A stretch of DNA of 64,000 nt from Nostoc sp. PCC 7524 (GCF_000316645.1 NC_019684.1:1922001-1986000), one strand, 5' to 3'; counted from the stretch's first letter, positions 27,999 through 36,907 are shown. Numbers and translations are program-made. The notes: generated by a model from the letters alone, not told the origin.

Positions 27999-29141
27999 AT
28001 GAGTTTACAAATGTCTCACTCTGGCAAAATTCTCGTGGTTGATGACTCTCCAGATAATGTGTTCTTGATTAAAACCATTTTGGAAGAAGAAGGTTACACG
28101 ATTTACACCGCAGAGAATGGTTTCTCAGCTTTAGAACAACTGCAAGCATCTCCCTGTGACTTGGTTTTGTTGGATCTGATGATGCCAGAAATGGATGGTT
28201 ATGAAGTGACTCGGCGGATTCGTGGAGATATGAAACTACAGCAATATATCCCCATACTACTAATTACTGCCCACGATGCACCCAATGTAGCTCATGGATT
28301 AGACTTGGGTGCTGATGATTTTATCCGCAAACCTGTAACGGTGGATGAATTACTGGCACGGGTGCGATCGCTGTTACGTTTAAAGTACAGTATGGATGAA
28401 CGGGATGAAATAGCTCGTCAGCGTGAAGATTTTGTCTCTCGCCTCACCCATGATTTACGTACTCCCCTGGTAGCTGCTGATCGGATGCTGGCACTATTCC
28501 AACAAGGTGCTTTGGGAGAGTTATCACCCCAAATGCAGGAAGTTATCGCGATCATGGCACGCAGCAATATCAACTTGCTATCTATGGTGAATACTTTATT
28601 AGAAGTTTATCGCTTTGAAGCAGGTCGTAAAACTTTAGCGTTTCAAGTTGTGAATCTAAACCAATTACTACAAGAGGTAGTAGGAGAACTGTCACCCCTA
28701 GCCCAAGCAAAAAGCCTAGCAATTTGTCTAGATTGCGGGGAATCATCAAACCCCAGCACTGTGACAGGCGATCGCTTAGAATTACATCGTCTGTTCACTA
28801 ATCTTATAGGTAATGCGATCAAATTTACTGAATCAGGCTCAATTAGTATTAGCTGCAAAAATGTAATTTTGAGTAGTCATAGTGACAATTCTAAATATGT
28901 TTTCCCTACTACAGTTAGCGAATACATGACTGTGGAAATAGCAGATACAGGCCCAGGTATTGCGCCAGAAGAACAAGCAACTTTATTTGAAAGATTTCGT
29001 CAAGGTAGTCATAAAATTTCTGGTAGTGGTTTGGGGCTTTACCTATCACGTCGCATTGTCGAAGCCCATCAAGGCAATATTCAAGTCAATTCAGAAGTAG
29101 GTAAAGGTAGTGTATTTATTGTCAGCTTACCTGTCAAATAA
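27999..29141 (+). CDS. Receiver-histidine kinase hybrid protein
   Basis: In this 380-residue protein the response-regulator receiver domain comes first (about 10-125), with ILVVDDSPDN and the phospho-acceptor Asp in LVLLDLMMPEMDGYE. A dimerisation/phospho-acceptor domain follows with the His in SRLTHDLRTPL (about 150). A HATPase domain comes next, with the N box NLIGNAIKFTESG and the G boxes ADTGPGIAP and GSGLGLYLSRRI. No membrane segment is present, so it acts in the cytosol and its input is the receiver. The partner regulator is not adjacent. Confidence 0.92.
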   Translation: MSLQMSHSGKILVVDDSPDNVFLIKTILEEEGYTIYTAENGFSALEQLQASPCDLVLLDLMMPEMDGYEVTRRIRGDMKLQQYIPILLITAHDAPNVAHGLDLGADDFIRKPVTVDELLARVRSLLRLKYSMDERDEIARQREDFVSRLTHDLRTPLVAADRMLALFQQGALGELSPQMQEVIAIMARSNINLLSMVNTLLEVYRFEAGRKTLAFQVVNLNQLLQEVVGELSPLAQAKSLAICLDCGESSNPSTVTGDRLELHRLFTNLIGNAIKFTESGSISISCKNVILSSHSDNSKYVFPTTVSEYMTVEIADTGPGIAPEEQATLFERFRQGSHKISGSGLGLYLSRRIVEAHQGNIQVNSEVGKGSVFIVSLPVK

Positions 29142-29265
29142 TAAATGATTAAATTAAATTATGATTTCTCTACATTAGGCAATATCTACCTAATAGTTGA
29201 TAGTGAATTATAAATCTTAATTTTATAATTGATTTCAGGCTTATAAATTCCTTGTAACGATAAAT

Positions 29266-30648
29266 ATGATTACTGTTGAAGTGACTAAAATTCAGGCTCT
29301 CATCCTAAAACAGCGCAATTTTTTTCAGACTGGTCAAACCAAAGAAGTTGCTTTTCGTCTAGAACAGTTAAAAATTCTCAAGCAATTAGTTCTTGATAAT
29401 GAATCAGCAATACTTCAAGCAATCTACAAAGATTTACATAAGCCTGAATTTGAAGCTTATGCTACAGAAATTGGCGTAATCAAAGAAATTAATTATGCTA
29501 TTAAACATATTAAAACTTGGACTAAGCCCAAGAAAGCACAAGTTCCCGCAGATTTTTTCTCTTACTCAGCGCGAATTCATCCAGAACCACTAGGAATTAT
29601 TTTGTTGATTGGCCCTTGGAACTATCCATTTCAATTAATACTCTCACCATTAGTAGGCGCGATCGCTGCTGGCAATTGTGCGATTATCAAACCTTCAGAA
29701 CTTGCACCTCATACTTCTAATTTGTTAGCGGATCTAATTAGTAAATATTTTCCTCCTGAATATATTGCCATAGTCGAAGGTGGTATAGAAACCAGCCAAC
29801 AACTACTACAAGAAAAGTTTGATCATATCTTTTTTACTGGTGGTACAGCCATCGGTAAAGTGATTATGGAAGCAGCTGCAAAACATCTGACACCCGTTAC
29901 CTTAGAACTAGGTGGTAAGAGTCCCTGTATTGTAGATACTGATATTAACCTCGAACATACAGCCAGAAGAATTGTTTGGGGAAAGTTCATTAATGCTGGA
30001 CAAACTTGCATCGCACCTGACTATCTTTTAGTTAATCAAAAAATTAAACCAGACTTAATTGCTGCTCTGCAAAAAACCATCACAGAATTTTATGGTGAGA
30101 ACCCAGCAAACAGTCCTGATTTTGCCAGAATTATCAATCAAAAACATTTTACCCGTCTGTCTCGATTACTCCACAATGGCGAAATTATTATTGGTGGAGA
30201 TATTAACCCCGAAGAACGTTATATTGCGCCCACAATAATTGATCATGTCTCCTTAACAGATCCAGTCATGCAGGAGGAAATTTTTGGGCCGATTTTACCT
30301 GTGATGGAATACACAGATATTACAGAAGCGATCGCCCTAATTAATTCTCAACCAAAACCTTTAGCTTTATACCTATTCTCACAAAACAAAAACTTGCAAC
30401 AACGTATCTTACAAGAAACTTCATCAGGTGGCGTATGTCTCAACGATACAATCATGCAAGTTGGTGTTTCCTCCTTACCCTTTGGTGGTGTAGGTGATAG
30501 TGGTATGGGTAGCTATCACGGTAAAGCTAGTTTTGACACCTTTTCACATTACAAAAGTGTCCTAAAAAACTCCTTCTGGCTAGATTTAGATTGGCGTTAC
30601 GCCCCTTACAAAAACAAGTTATCTTTACTCAAGCGAATTATAAAGTAA
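29266..30648 (+). CDS. Aldehyde dehydrogenase (fatty-aldehyde/ALDH3-like)
   Basis: The 460-residue NAD(P)-dependent aldehyde dehydrogenase has the cofactor segment GPWNYPFQLILSPLVGAIAAG, the Gly motif FFTGGTAIGKVIMEAA, the catalytic Glu in VTLELGGKSPC and the catalytic Cys in NAGQTCIAPDY. The length and sequence pattern fit the class 3 group that includes the Synechocystis long-chain or apocarotenal aldehyde dehydrogenase AldHI. It probably oxidises fatty or apocarotenoid aldehydes. It converges on the molybdoenzyme gene, with a perfect terminator-like hairpin between. Confidence 0.92.
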   Translation: MITVEVTKIQALILKQRNFFQTGQTKEVAFRLEQLKILKQLVLDNESAILQAIYKDLHKPEFEAYATEIGVIKEINYAIKHIKTWTKPKKAQVPADFFSYSARIHPEPLGIILLIGPWNYPFQLILSPLVGAIAAGNCAIIKPSELAPHTSNLLADLISKYFPPEYIAIVEGGIETSQQLLQEKFDHIFFTGGTAIGKVIMEAAAKHLTPVTLELGGKSPCIVDTDINLEHTARRIVWGKFINAGQTCIAPDYLLVNQKIKPDLIAALQKTITEFYGENPANSPDFARIINQKHFTRLSRLLHNGEIIIGGDINPEERYIAPTIIDHVSLTDPVMQEEIFGPILPVMEYTDITEAIALINSQPKPLALYLFSQNKNLQQRILQETSSGGVCLNDTIMQVGVSSLPFGGVGDSGMGSYHGKASFDTFSHYKSVLKNSFWLDLDWRYAPYKNKLSLLKRIIK

Positions 30649-30740
30649 AGACCAGAAGCTCAGGAAACATCCACCAAATAGCTAAACCTCCGCGTTCCTC
30701 TGCGTAAACCTCTGCGCTACTGGGCGTTTAAAAAAAACCT

Positions 30741-30777
30741 ATTAGTAGAGACACAGCACTGCTACGTCTCTACTAAT
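30741..30777. terminator. Perfect 12-bp inverted repeat between convergent genes
   Basis: ATTAGTAGAGAC at 30741-30752 pairs exactly with 30766-30777 across a 13-base loop. It lies between the aldehyde dehydrogenase gene and the oppositely oriented sulfite-oxidase-like gene and touches the latter's stop codon. The TAGAGAC word is also a frequent Nostoc dispersed-repeat end, so it may be both a repeat and a terminator. Confidence 0.6.
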
Positions 30778-31370
30778 CACCAACTATATCTTTCCTCAGC
30801 CCAAGGTTCACCACGACGATGGTAGCCGTTACGTTCCCAAAAACCCAAATCTTCACGTTCCAGAAACTCCAAACCATTAATCCACTTGGCACTTTTCCAA
30901 GCATAGAGATGGGGTACAACTAGCCGCATCGGGCCACCGTGTTCTGTAGGCAGATCTTCACCAAATAATTTAAAAGCAAAAAAGTTTTCTTCCCTAACAA
31001 AGTCTGCCACTGAAATATTAGTCGTATAGCCGCCATAGCAATGTTCCATTACATGAACTGCTGAGGGATCTACCTCAATCAGACTCATAAAGTCTGTCAC
31101 TTTAATCCCAGTCCATTTGACATCGAGTTTAGACCAACGGGTAACACAGTGAAAGTCTGCTGTAAATTCGTGTTGAGGTAGTGACATAAAGTCAGACCAA
31201 GTAAACACAGCAGGTTTTGCTAAACCCCATACCCGAAATTCCCATTCCTCTACACTCACTTGGGGCGCTGCGCCGTAGGTTAAAACGGGAAATCCCTTCG
31301 CCAAATGTTGTCCTGGAGGGACGCGTGAACTATTTTCCTGATCTGGTTTTTGAAAAAACTTTCCTAGCAT
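30777..31370 (-). CDS. Sulfite-oxidase-like molybdopterin oxidoreductase
   Basis: The protein of about 197 residues (started at MLGKFFQKP) matches the small sulfite-oxidase-like or MsrP-like molybdoenzymes. The cofactor-ligating Cys is in FTADFHCVTRWSKLDVKWTG. MEHCYGGYTTNI and LPTEHGGPMRLVVPHLYAWK follow as in the family, and it ends with GYHRRGEPWAEERYSW-type sequence. It has no haem domain, no dimerisation domain and no Tat signal, so it is probably cytosolic. The physiological substrate is unknown. Confidence 0.88.
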   Translation of the reverse strand: MLGKFFQKPDQENSSRVPPGQHLAKGFPVLTYGAAPQVSVEEWEFRVWGLAKPAVFTWSDFMSLPQHEFTADFHCVTRWSKLDVKWTGIKVTDFMSLIEVDPSAVHVMEHCYGGYTTNISVADFVREENFFAFKLFGEDLPTEHGGPMRLVVPHLYAWKSAKWINGLEFLEREDLGFWERNGYHRRGEPWAEERYSW

Positions 31371-31767
31371 ATTCCCAGAAAAATCCACCTTGTCAACAGT
31401 TTAATTACTGAGTTACCAACTCTGAGCGTCCACACTCCACCCAGAGATTAATCAAATATTAATTTTGTTGAATATCAAAAAACTAACAGCTACAGATACT
31501 TTACTGTTTATATGATTATTTGATCATCAGTCATGGGTAAAAGGTAACGAGTAAACGGTTTTGCCAATTACTCATTACCAATTTTTTAGCGCCCAGATTC
31601 GCTTTGATGAATCTATCTATGTTTAATAATGCCTTGAGAAAGGTTGGAATAAGTGATGACATATTAGCGAGAAGTTTGTTAATGGTATTGCGGCTAACCA
31701 CATAATGCCGTGGTTTTCGCCGCTCAAGACTTCGATGCTACTTATGCTTATCCCCTCTGGGGAATAA
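31371..31767. other. Intergenic region, no gene seen
   Basis: No coding sequence is recognised. A short hairpin (TCCCC TCT GGGGA, 31751-31763) lies directly after the rpmF stop codon on the minus strand and could terminate rpmF. The remainder is AT-rich unique sequence with the 5' region of the sulfite-oxidase-like gene. Confidence 0.4.
31751..31763 (-). terminator. Short hairpin after rpmF
   Basis: A five-base GC-rich stem with a three-base loop begins five bases after the rpmF stop. It has no strong U-tract, so confidence is limited. Confidence 0.35.
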
Positions 31768-31941
31768 TTATTCTTCTTCGTCCTCTTCTTCAGCAGTTGG
31801 ATAGACAAATGTAGAACGTCCAGTCAAAATTGATTTGCCCAAGGACAGAGCTTTTTGAGCTTCAACAGCAGCTTTGTGTCTCCAGGTAGCTCGACGTTTA
31901 TCTCGTTTAGATTTAGAGGTTTTCTTCTTAGGAACAGCCAT
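31768..31941 (-). CDS. rpmF: 50S ribosomal protein L32
   Basis: The 57-residue basic protein starting [20 protein letters not shown] is L32. The downstream part has [14 protein letters not shown] and an acidic cyanobacterial tail. Nine upstream in-frame codons are not part of the protein. The zinc cysteines found in some bacterial L32 are absent, as in other cyanobacterial and plastid L32. Confidence 0.97.
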   Translation of the reverse strand: MAVPKKKTSKSKRDKRRATWRHKAAVEAQKALSLGKSILTGRSTFVYPTAEEEDEEE

Positions 31942-32026
31942 GATAGCCGATATCGCAATTCTTGACAACCTTCCTATTCTAAGCGATCAGATGGCGAAGT
32001 CAAAAGTAAAAAGTTAAAGGGATTGG

Positions 32027-32115
32027 GGATTGGGGACTGGGTAAAAGTTGTTCTCCTCTGCTCCTCTGCTTCCCCTGCTTCCCCTGCCCCCCTGCTCCCC
32101 TACTCCCTCCTCCCT
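32027..32115. repeat. STRR-type C/T-rich repeat
   Basis: Tandem TTGGGGA-type units are followed by many CTCCTCTGCT/CCCCTGCT units between rpmF and the next minus-strand gene. These are the dispersed short tandem repeats seen throughout this genome. Confidence 0.6.
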
Positions 32116-32116
32116 A

Positions 32117-32656
32117 CTACTTATCAATAGCTGCTGGCGGTTCAGCAGGTTTGGGTTGTGGTGATGCTGTGGGGATTGTCACGGCTGCTGCGGGATTGGG
32201 GGTTTTTTGTTCTTGCTCAAACATGAGTAGCGATCGCGCACTTTTAAAATAAGTTGCCCATCTGCGGGGATCGGGACGGGTGCGCCATTGCTGACGACTG
32301 ACATTTAAAGTCAAAATTGGGGCGATCGCACCATAGCTTTGTACGGATACAATTACTGAAATATCTGTTACTAAAATATCTTGGTCAAAGCTGCGTTGCG
32401 CTGCTGCCCTAGCTGTCATTTCTGCTCTGCGTAGTATGGCTTCATAGCCTTCGTCTGGTAATCGGTCAATAGTCAAGTCAGCTCTGGCTGTATAAGCTTG
32501 CACAATCTGCGGTGAAATTGCTTCTGTCACCGTCCATACTGCCACAGGAGACAAGAGCAAAAATATTAACGGAAATGTCCGGATTTTTTTGTCAAATTGG
32601 CTAATAACTGGAAAGGGAATGATCGATGATAGGTGGTGAAGACCATTTTTAGTCAT
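32117..32656 (-). CDS. Conserved hypothetical membrane-anchored protein
   Basis: This 179-residue protein is of unknown function. A hydrophobic segment (about 27-46) follows a short basic N-terminus and would anchor or export the rest. The middle part contains RADLTIDRLPDEGYEAILRR, an AEMTARAAAQRSFDQD helix and strands with VSVQSYGAIAPILTLNVSR. The C-terminus is a Pro/Ala-rich tail. The layout resembles exported cyanobacterial proteins without an assigned domain. It is divergent from the orthocaspase-like gene. Confidence 0.6.
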   Translation of the reverse strand: MTKNGLHHLSSIIPFPVISQFDKKIRTFPLIFLLLSPVAVWTVTEAISPQIVQAYTARADLTIDRLPDEGYEAILRRAEMTARAAAQRSFDQDILVTDISVIVSVQSYGAIAPILTLNVSRQQWRTRPDPRRWATYFKSARSLLMFEQEQKTPNPAAAVTIPTASPQPKPAEPPAAIDK

Positions 32657-32852
32657 GATTTTTTAGCTCCCTGGTGAGGTTATGTATTGTGAATAGTCTC
32701 AGTCTTTTTACTTGGCATTTATGAAATAAAAGTTACATAAATCTGATGGTTCCATCGGAACCACCTCGACTATAAGACATAGGTTAGCTTTGTTTTTTCA
32801 GCAAAGCCAACCGCAATTTTAGGCAAGCACACAACAACCTACAAAGAGCGGG

Positions 32853-34859
32853 ATGGCAAATTACTGGGCGATCGCCATAGGCATCAATCAATATCAATTA
32901 TTTCAACCTTTGCTTTGCGCTCAAGCAGATGCCGAGGCGTTAAAAGATTTTTTAGTTCAACAAGCAGGTTTTGTCCCTCAACGTTCCCTGCTGATGAGTG
33001 ATACTTCGCCACCAATTGGCGATAGATCAACCTATCCCACTAAAGAAAATATTCTGCTGTTACTAGAAGATTTAGCAGCCGCCTGTTGGCAACCCCAAGA
33101 CTACCTATGGTTATTTTTTAGCGGTTATGGAGTCAACTACGACGGCAGAGATTACTTAATGCCTGTAGATGGCGATCCCAAACGAGTACCTGAGACTGGT
33201 ATAGAATTGCGATCGCTGATGCAAAGTCTGCAACTAGCTAACCTCAATGTCTTGTTGCTATTTGATGTTAACCGCGCTTTTGGGACTATTGCTGATACTC
33301 CCTTTGGGCAAGAAACTTTAGAATTAGCCAAGGAACTACAACTAGCTACGATTTTTTCCTGTCAACCAGAGGAATTTTCCCAAGAAAGCCGAGAACTAGG
33401 GCATGGCTTATTTACAGCCGCATTGTTAGCAGCTTTGCGTTCTGGTTATGGCGGTAACTTGCAGGATTTACAACAACACCTCAGCATTATCACCCCAGAA
33501 TTATCTCAACATTACTGGCGACCAACACAAAACCCATTAGCCGTTCTTCCCTCTACGCCGCCAGTCATGTTACCGCCAGTTGAAACCAACATCAATACTG
33601 AAGCTATTCCCAGCACAGTAGCCCCTAAAGCCACAATTCCTACTACATTCATTCCCAGTACATTAGAACCCACAGCCGCAGAACCAATTATTTTTCCGGA
33701 TGAAAACTTTGCTGTAGCATTGACATCTCCCCCTTTAGGAACAATATCTTTTCACAATTCCCACACCACAAGTATGTGGGGAGAAGCTCAAAGTGCAGAA
33801 ACCACTATTAAAGATAGATCCCAGGCGTTATCATTACCCAACTTTACATTAAATGAACAGCAATTTTTAAATCCAGATCCTGACTCCATCGTCCAAGAAC
33901 AATACTTTACTCAGTCATCTCCATCTGATCCAGAGACGGGTAGTAGGTTTATTCCTGATGCGCCGCCACCTCACATTTCACGCCTACCTGAAAATCAAAC
34001 AGACACCTCAATCTGGAGACAATTTATCGTTTGGGGTGGAGGTACGATGCTGGTAGTAGCTCTAATTAGTATAGTGATGCTTCGCAACCAAGCTAGAGTT
34101 TTGCAAACCCAGAAGTTATCCTCCGCATTTCCTACTGCTGGTGATTCTCAAATTGTCAAAACTCCAGCCAATCCTCACACTGTACCCAAAGTATCTTCAC
34201 CACGTCCCACAACCAAACCATCAACAGCCCAAATTGCAGCAATTTCTGAATCGCAAACACGTAACCAAGCTGTATTAGACTTAGCAAAAATGTCTCTGAG
34301 ACAAACTCAAGCTAGTGATCTCAGCTTGGCGATCGCTACGGCTAAGAAAATCAAACCCGGTGAACCACTCTACGAGCAAGCTCAGGAGAATATTCAAATT
34401 TGGAGTCGCATGATCTTAGATTTAGCTGAAGGTCGTGCGAAACAAAGACAGTATAATTATGCGATCGCCGCCGCGCAATTAGTCCCCAAAGACGCAGCCC
34501 TTTATCCCCAAGCGCAAGCAGCAATAGCCCAGTGGCGCTTAGAGGCTAAACAGTATCTCGCCAACACTACCCTTTTAGATGCAGCCCAAGCTTTAATCCA
34601 ACCAGGACAAGCATCTACTTATAATCGAGCCATTGAAGTTGCCAAAAGAGTACCACCTAATCAACCAGGCTACGATTTGGCACAAAAAGCAATAAACCAA
34701 TGGAGCGAGAAAATTTTGGATTTAGCCAAAAGCCGTGCCGATCAAGGAAGATTCAGTGCCGCCATTGAAACAGCTACCCTAATTCCCGAAGTCACATCTG
34801 TTTATGAAGATGCTCAAGAAGCCATCCAAAAATGGCAAGCTAGAAAAACTAAAAATTAA
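32853..34859 (+). CDS. Pseudo-orthocaspase (caspase-fold protein without the His-Cys dyad)
   Basis: This 668-residue protein has an N-terminal caspase p20-like domain (about 1-235) that opens YWAIAIGINQY, followed by a low-complexity linker, one transmembrane helix (about 390-412) and a C-terminal region of four repeats of about 60 residues. These repeats have the consensus LDLA..RA..Q..Y..AI..A..VP....Y..AQ.AI..W. In active orthocaspases FSGHG and DACR supply the catalytic His and Cys. Here they read FSGYG and DVNR, so both are lost (Tyr and Asn). It is therefore probably a non-catalytic regulator or scaffold. Divergent promoters are shared with the upstream hypothetical gene. Confidence 0.87.
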   Translation: MANYWAIAIGINQYQLFQPLLCAQADAEALKDFLVQQAGFVPQRSLLMSDTSPPIGDRSTYPTKENILLLLEDLAAACWQPQDYLWLFFSGYGVNYDGRDYLMPVDGDPKRVPETGIELRSLMQSLQLANLNVLLLFDVNRAFGTIADTPFGQETLELAKELQLATIFSCQPEEFSQESRELGHGLFTAALLAALRSGYGGNLQDLQQHLSIITPELSQHYWRPTQNPLAVLPSTPPVMLPPVETNINTEAIPSTVAPKATIPTTFIPSTLEPTAAEPIIFPDENFAVALTSPPLGTISFHNSHTTSMWGEAQSAETTIKDRSQALSLPNFTLNEQQFLNPDPDSIVQEQYFTQSSPSDPETGSRFIPDAPPPHISRLPENQTDTSIWRQFIVWGGGTMLVVALISIVMLRNQARVLQTQKLSSAFPTAGDSQIVKTPANPHTVPKVSSPRPTTKPSTAQIAAISESQTRNQAVLDLAKMSLRQTQASDLSLAIATAKKIKPGEPLYEQAQENIQIWSRMILDLAEGRAKQRQYNYAIAAAQLVPKDAALYPQAQAAIAQWRLEAKQYLANTTLLDAAQALIQPGQASTYNRAIEVAKRVPPNQPGYDLAQKAINQWSEKILDLAKSRADQGRFSAAIETATLIPEVTSVYEDAQEAIQKWQARKTKN

Positions 34860-34934
34860 CAACAAAAAGTTAGAAGTTTTTTAACTCCTAACTTTTTGTA
34901 CTGTTCCCTGTTCCCTGTTAATCAAAACTCAGCA

Positions 34935-35312
34935 CTAACAATACTGCGATACATCCTCACCGCATTCATCAGCTAGGTAGCACATGGCTCTAAAGCGTAA
35001 GCAAACTATTTCTTCATATAAAGGATTGAGCTTGCATAATGGCGGAATATGAAACAGAGTTTTGCCAAATACTTTGATATCGCGTTCAAAGGGACATTGG
35101 GTTGGGATCAACTGACATAGACGGTGAGCAAATTGGCGATCGCGTACTTCAATATTGTCTACCCATTGGCGTAGGGGCTTGAGGAGATCCCGTCTAGCTG
35201 GAGAAGTTGAATTTGGCAACGGTTGGGGATCAACTTTAATTTCTTCTTGTTGATTTATCCAAACCCAGCTTGCCAGAAAAATCTTTTTTGTGGTATTATC
35301 AAATACCTTCAT
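34935..35312 (-). CDS. Mo-dependent nitrogenase C-terminal-domain protein
   Basis: The 125-residue protein ends with CLRFRAMCYLADECGEDVSQ plus a final Cys, the hallmark of the cyanobacterial Mo-nitro_C family. RDRQFAHRLCQLIPTQCPFERD and HIPPLCKLNPLYEE lie in the middle. Seven or so conserved Cys suggest metal or disulphide involvement. Despite the name its role is unknown, and free-standing copies are common in Nostoc genomes. A short perfect hairpin lies in its leader. Confidence 0.85.
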   Translation of the reverse strand: MKVFDNTTKKIFLASWVWINQQEEIKVDPQPLPNSTSPARRDLLKPLRQWVDNIEVRDRQFAHRLCQLIPTQCPFERDIKVFGKTLFHIPPLCKLNPLYEEIVCLRFRAMCYLADECGEDVSQYC

Positions 35313-35757
35313 GGTTGTGCCTCTGTGTTAATGAGGGTATTCACCCGTCCGGTGAATATATACAGCGTGAAAATTACCTAATCGGGAAAAACACTGTCCT
35401 GAAAAAGATATAATGACGTTGATGACTAGCCACTTAGGTCAGGACATAATTTATTACTACGTCAAGTTAATCGCAATTTCCCCCGAATGGGTAGTGTAAC
35501 CATCCAATCTTATTGGTAACTTGACACAGTTTAAATTCTAATAAAGTCATCCGCCTTTGGACGGGTTTTACGGTAATCGTTACAAAACTTAATATAGTAA
35601 TTTTTTTCAATAAAGGAGATTAGAGATAGGAGCAAGAACTCCTATCTGGAAGTAGTAATCATGGCAAAAGTGCAATCAAGGAAGTGAATATCATAGTTTA
35701 TGGCGTAATGGGGCTAACCTACCTAGGTTAGCGTTGGGTTGCATTCCAGGTTTACGT
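35313..35757. other. Intergenic region with three dyads
   Basis: The region lies between the Mo-nitro_C gene and a decayed permease gene. Three perfect dyads are visible. ATTCACC/GGTGAAT (35339-35357) lies in the leader of the minus-strand gene. AGATAGGAG/CTCCTATCT (35624-35647) and CTAACCTA/TAGGTTAG (35714-35731) are upstream of the pseudogene. Between the last two, an eight-codon frame (ATG at 35661, MAKVQSRK) follows a possible ribosome site. The dyads may be relics of regulation of the lost transporter. Confidence 0.45.
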
Positions 35758-36016
35758 ATGAACCAGCCCACCATCGCTTTAGTTGGTTCTACTTTTTTAA
35801 TTGCGCTGGGCGATCGCAAGTGCAACTAACATAGGTTCTGTGGCGACATTAAGCAGCAATCCCCAAAATATCCTGATTGGCTCATTTTCTGGTATTTTCT
35901 ACCGAGATTTTTTGCAAGCATTAGCGCCAGTAGCGATCGTGGGCTTACTAATTCAAGTAGGATTACTGTGGCAGATAAGTGATGCAATTAATTTGATAAC
36001 TCTTTCTTTCACTTGA
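35758..36016 (+). pseudogene. Remnant of an SLC13/ArsB-type anion permease gene with internal deletion
   Basis: The first part reads MNQPTIALVGSTFLIALGD, typical of a transmembrane stretch of ion permeases. It then meets a GCGATCGC octamer at 35810-35817. Beyond it a different frame reads SATNIGSVATLSSNPQNILIG, the conserved loop of the ArsB/SLC13 superfamily. SGIFYRDFLQALAPVAIVGLLI follows, up to a stop. Most of the protein is missing between the two parts, and the frames are joined exactly at the HIP1 site. Its position next to an arsenic operon is suggestive, but substrate specificity cannot be told. Confidence 0.65.
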
Positions 36017-36366
36017 TCGCGGACTTGGCGAAAGATTTCTAGTGATCCTCCTGCTGGATCATCTAATTGCCAATCTTCAAATACTTCTCTAATTACCCAA
36101 GCTTCTGGTAAATTTACGCCGCAACCACATAAAGAAATTACTATATCGTAATCTTCTGGATTGAAATTATCTAAAGGTTTAGAAGATTGCTGACTAATAT
36201 CAATACCAACTTCTGACATGACTTTAACAGCAATTGGATCTACTTCATTGATTGCTAAACCGGAACTTGTGACGGTAATTTTTCCCTCTCCTAATGTTCG
36301 TGCAAAACCCTCTGCCATTTGAGAACGACGGGAATTATGCTTGCAGACAAACATCACGTTTTTCAT
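35953..36366 (-). CDS. arsC: Arsenate reductase, cyanobacterial low-molecular-weight-phosphatase type
   Basis: This 137-residue protein reduces arsenate to arsenite. It has the phosphatase-like loop VCKHNSRRSQ with Cys8, and a second cysteine pair in SLCGCGVNLPEAW (Cys80 and Cys82). The same three positions are the catalytic cysteines reported for Synechocystis ArsC, a hybrid enzyme that uses glutathione/glutaredoxin. It is the last gene of the ars operon. Its 3' end overlaps the converging permease pseudogene. Confidence 0.93.
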   Translation of the reverse strand: MKNVMFVCKHNSRRSQMAEGFARTLGEGKITVTSSGLAINEVDPIAVKVMSEVGIDISQQSSKPLDNFNPEDYDIVISLCGCGVNLPEAWVIREVFEDWQLDDPAGGSLEIFRQVRDQVKERVIKLIASLICHSNPT

Positions 36367-36424
36367 AAATTATCCCTCTAAAAGTTAACAGAGGTGAGTG
36401 TTACCTCTGTTGAGATATTTCCAT

Positions 36425-36877
36425 CTATGCACAACACGTCTTATTAACAGTCTTAACTTCTTCTACAGCAGCAGTAGTGACTAAATTTTTGTCTGGTGCT
36501 GTGTCTGCTACTTTTACCACGAAAACCTCCCAACGGTTGCCATCGGGATCTGTTACCCACACTTTATCTTGCAAAGCGTAGCAACAATCAGTATTGTCCT
36601 CTGTAAATAGTGCTAGTCCTGCATCTGTAAAACGTTTGATAGCTGATTTCACATCATCGGTACTTTCAACTTGTACACCTAAATGAGACAATGCACCACC
36701 AGTCTGCACGCTGTTAGTTAAATTGAGTGTCAGGTTTAAAGCTGGGTTGGGAATGTCAAATTTGGCGTAGTCAGCTTTGTATTTTAAGGGTTCTAAACCA
36801 AACATTGTCCGATAAAATGTCACGGACTTCTCAAGATTAGTCACATTCAACGCAACATGAGTTTTCATCGCTGTCAT
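36425..36877 (-). CDS. arsI: ArsI-family C-As lyase
   Basis: The 150-residue vicinal-oxygen-chelate protein is non-haem-iron dependent and cleaves the carbon-arsenic bond of trivalent organoarsenicals such as methylarsenite. It starts with KTHVALNVTNLEKSVTFY and has the metal ligands in that His and in SHLGVQV and GNRWEVF. The vicinal Cys pair NTDCCYA (about 98-99) binds the arsenical. ArsI has been characterised in Nostoc. The C-terminus ends in a further Cys-Cys-Ala. It sits between acr3 and arsC. Confidence 0.93.
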   Translation of the reverse strand: MTAMKTHVALNVTNLEKSVTFYRTMFGLEPLKYKADYAKFDIPNPALNLTLNLTNSVQTGGALSHLGVQVESTDDVKSAIKRFTDAGLALFTEDNTDCCYALQDKVWVTDPDGNRWEVFVVKVADTAPDKNLVTTAAVEEVKTVNKTCCA

Positions 36878-36907
36878 AATTTTTCTCCTGATAGTGTTTG
36901 TCTTGCG

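Noticed and set aside
31623..31808. A 61-codon minus-strand frame overlapping rpmF
   Set aside because: It overlaps the start of the well-defined L32 gene region in another frame and lacks any family motif.
35801..36016. A 71-codon plus-strand frame as a small membrane protein
   Set aside because: The sequence matches the loop and last helices of an ion permease, and the preceding piece of the same protein is visible in another frame, so it is a remnant.
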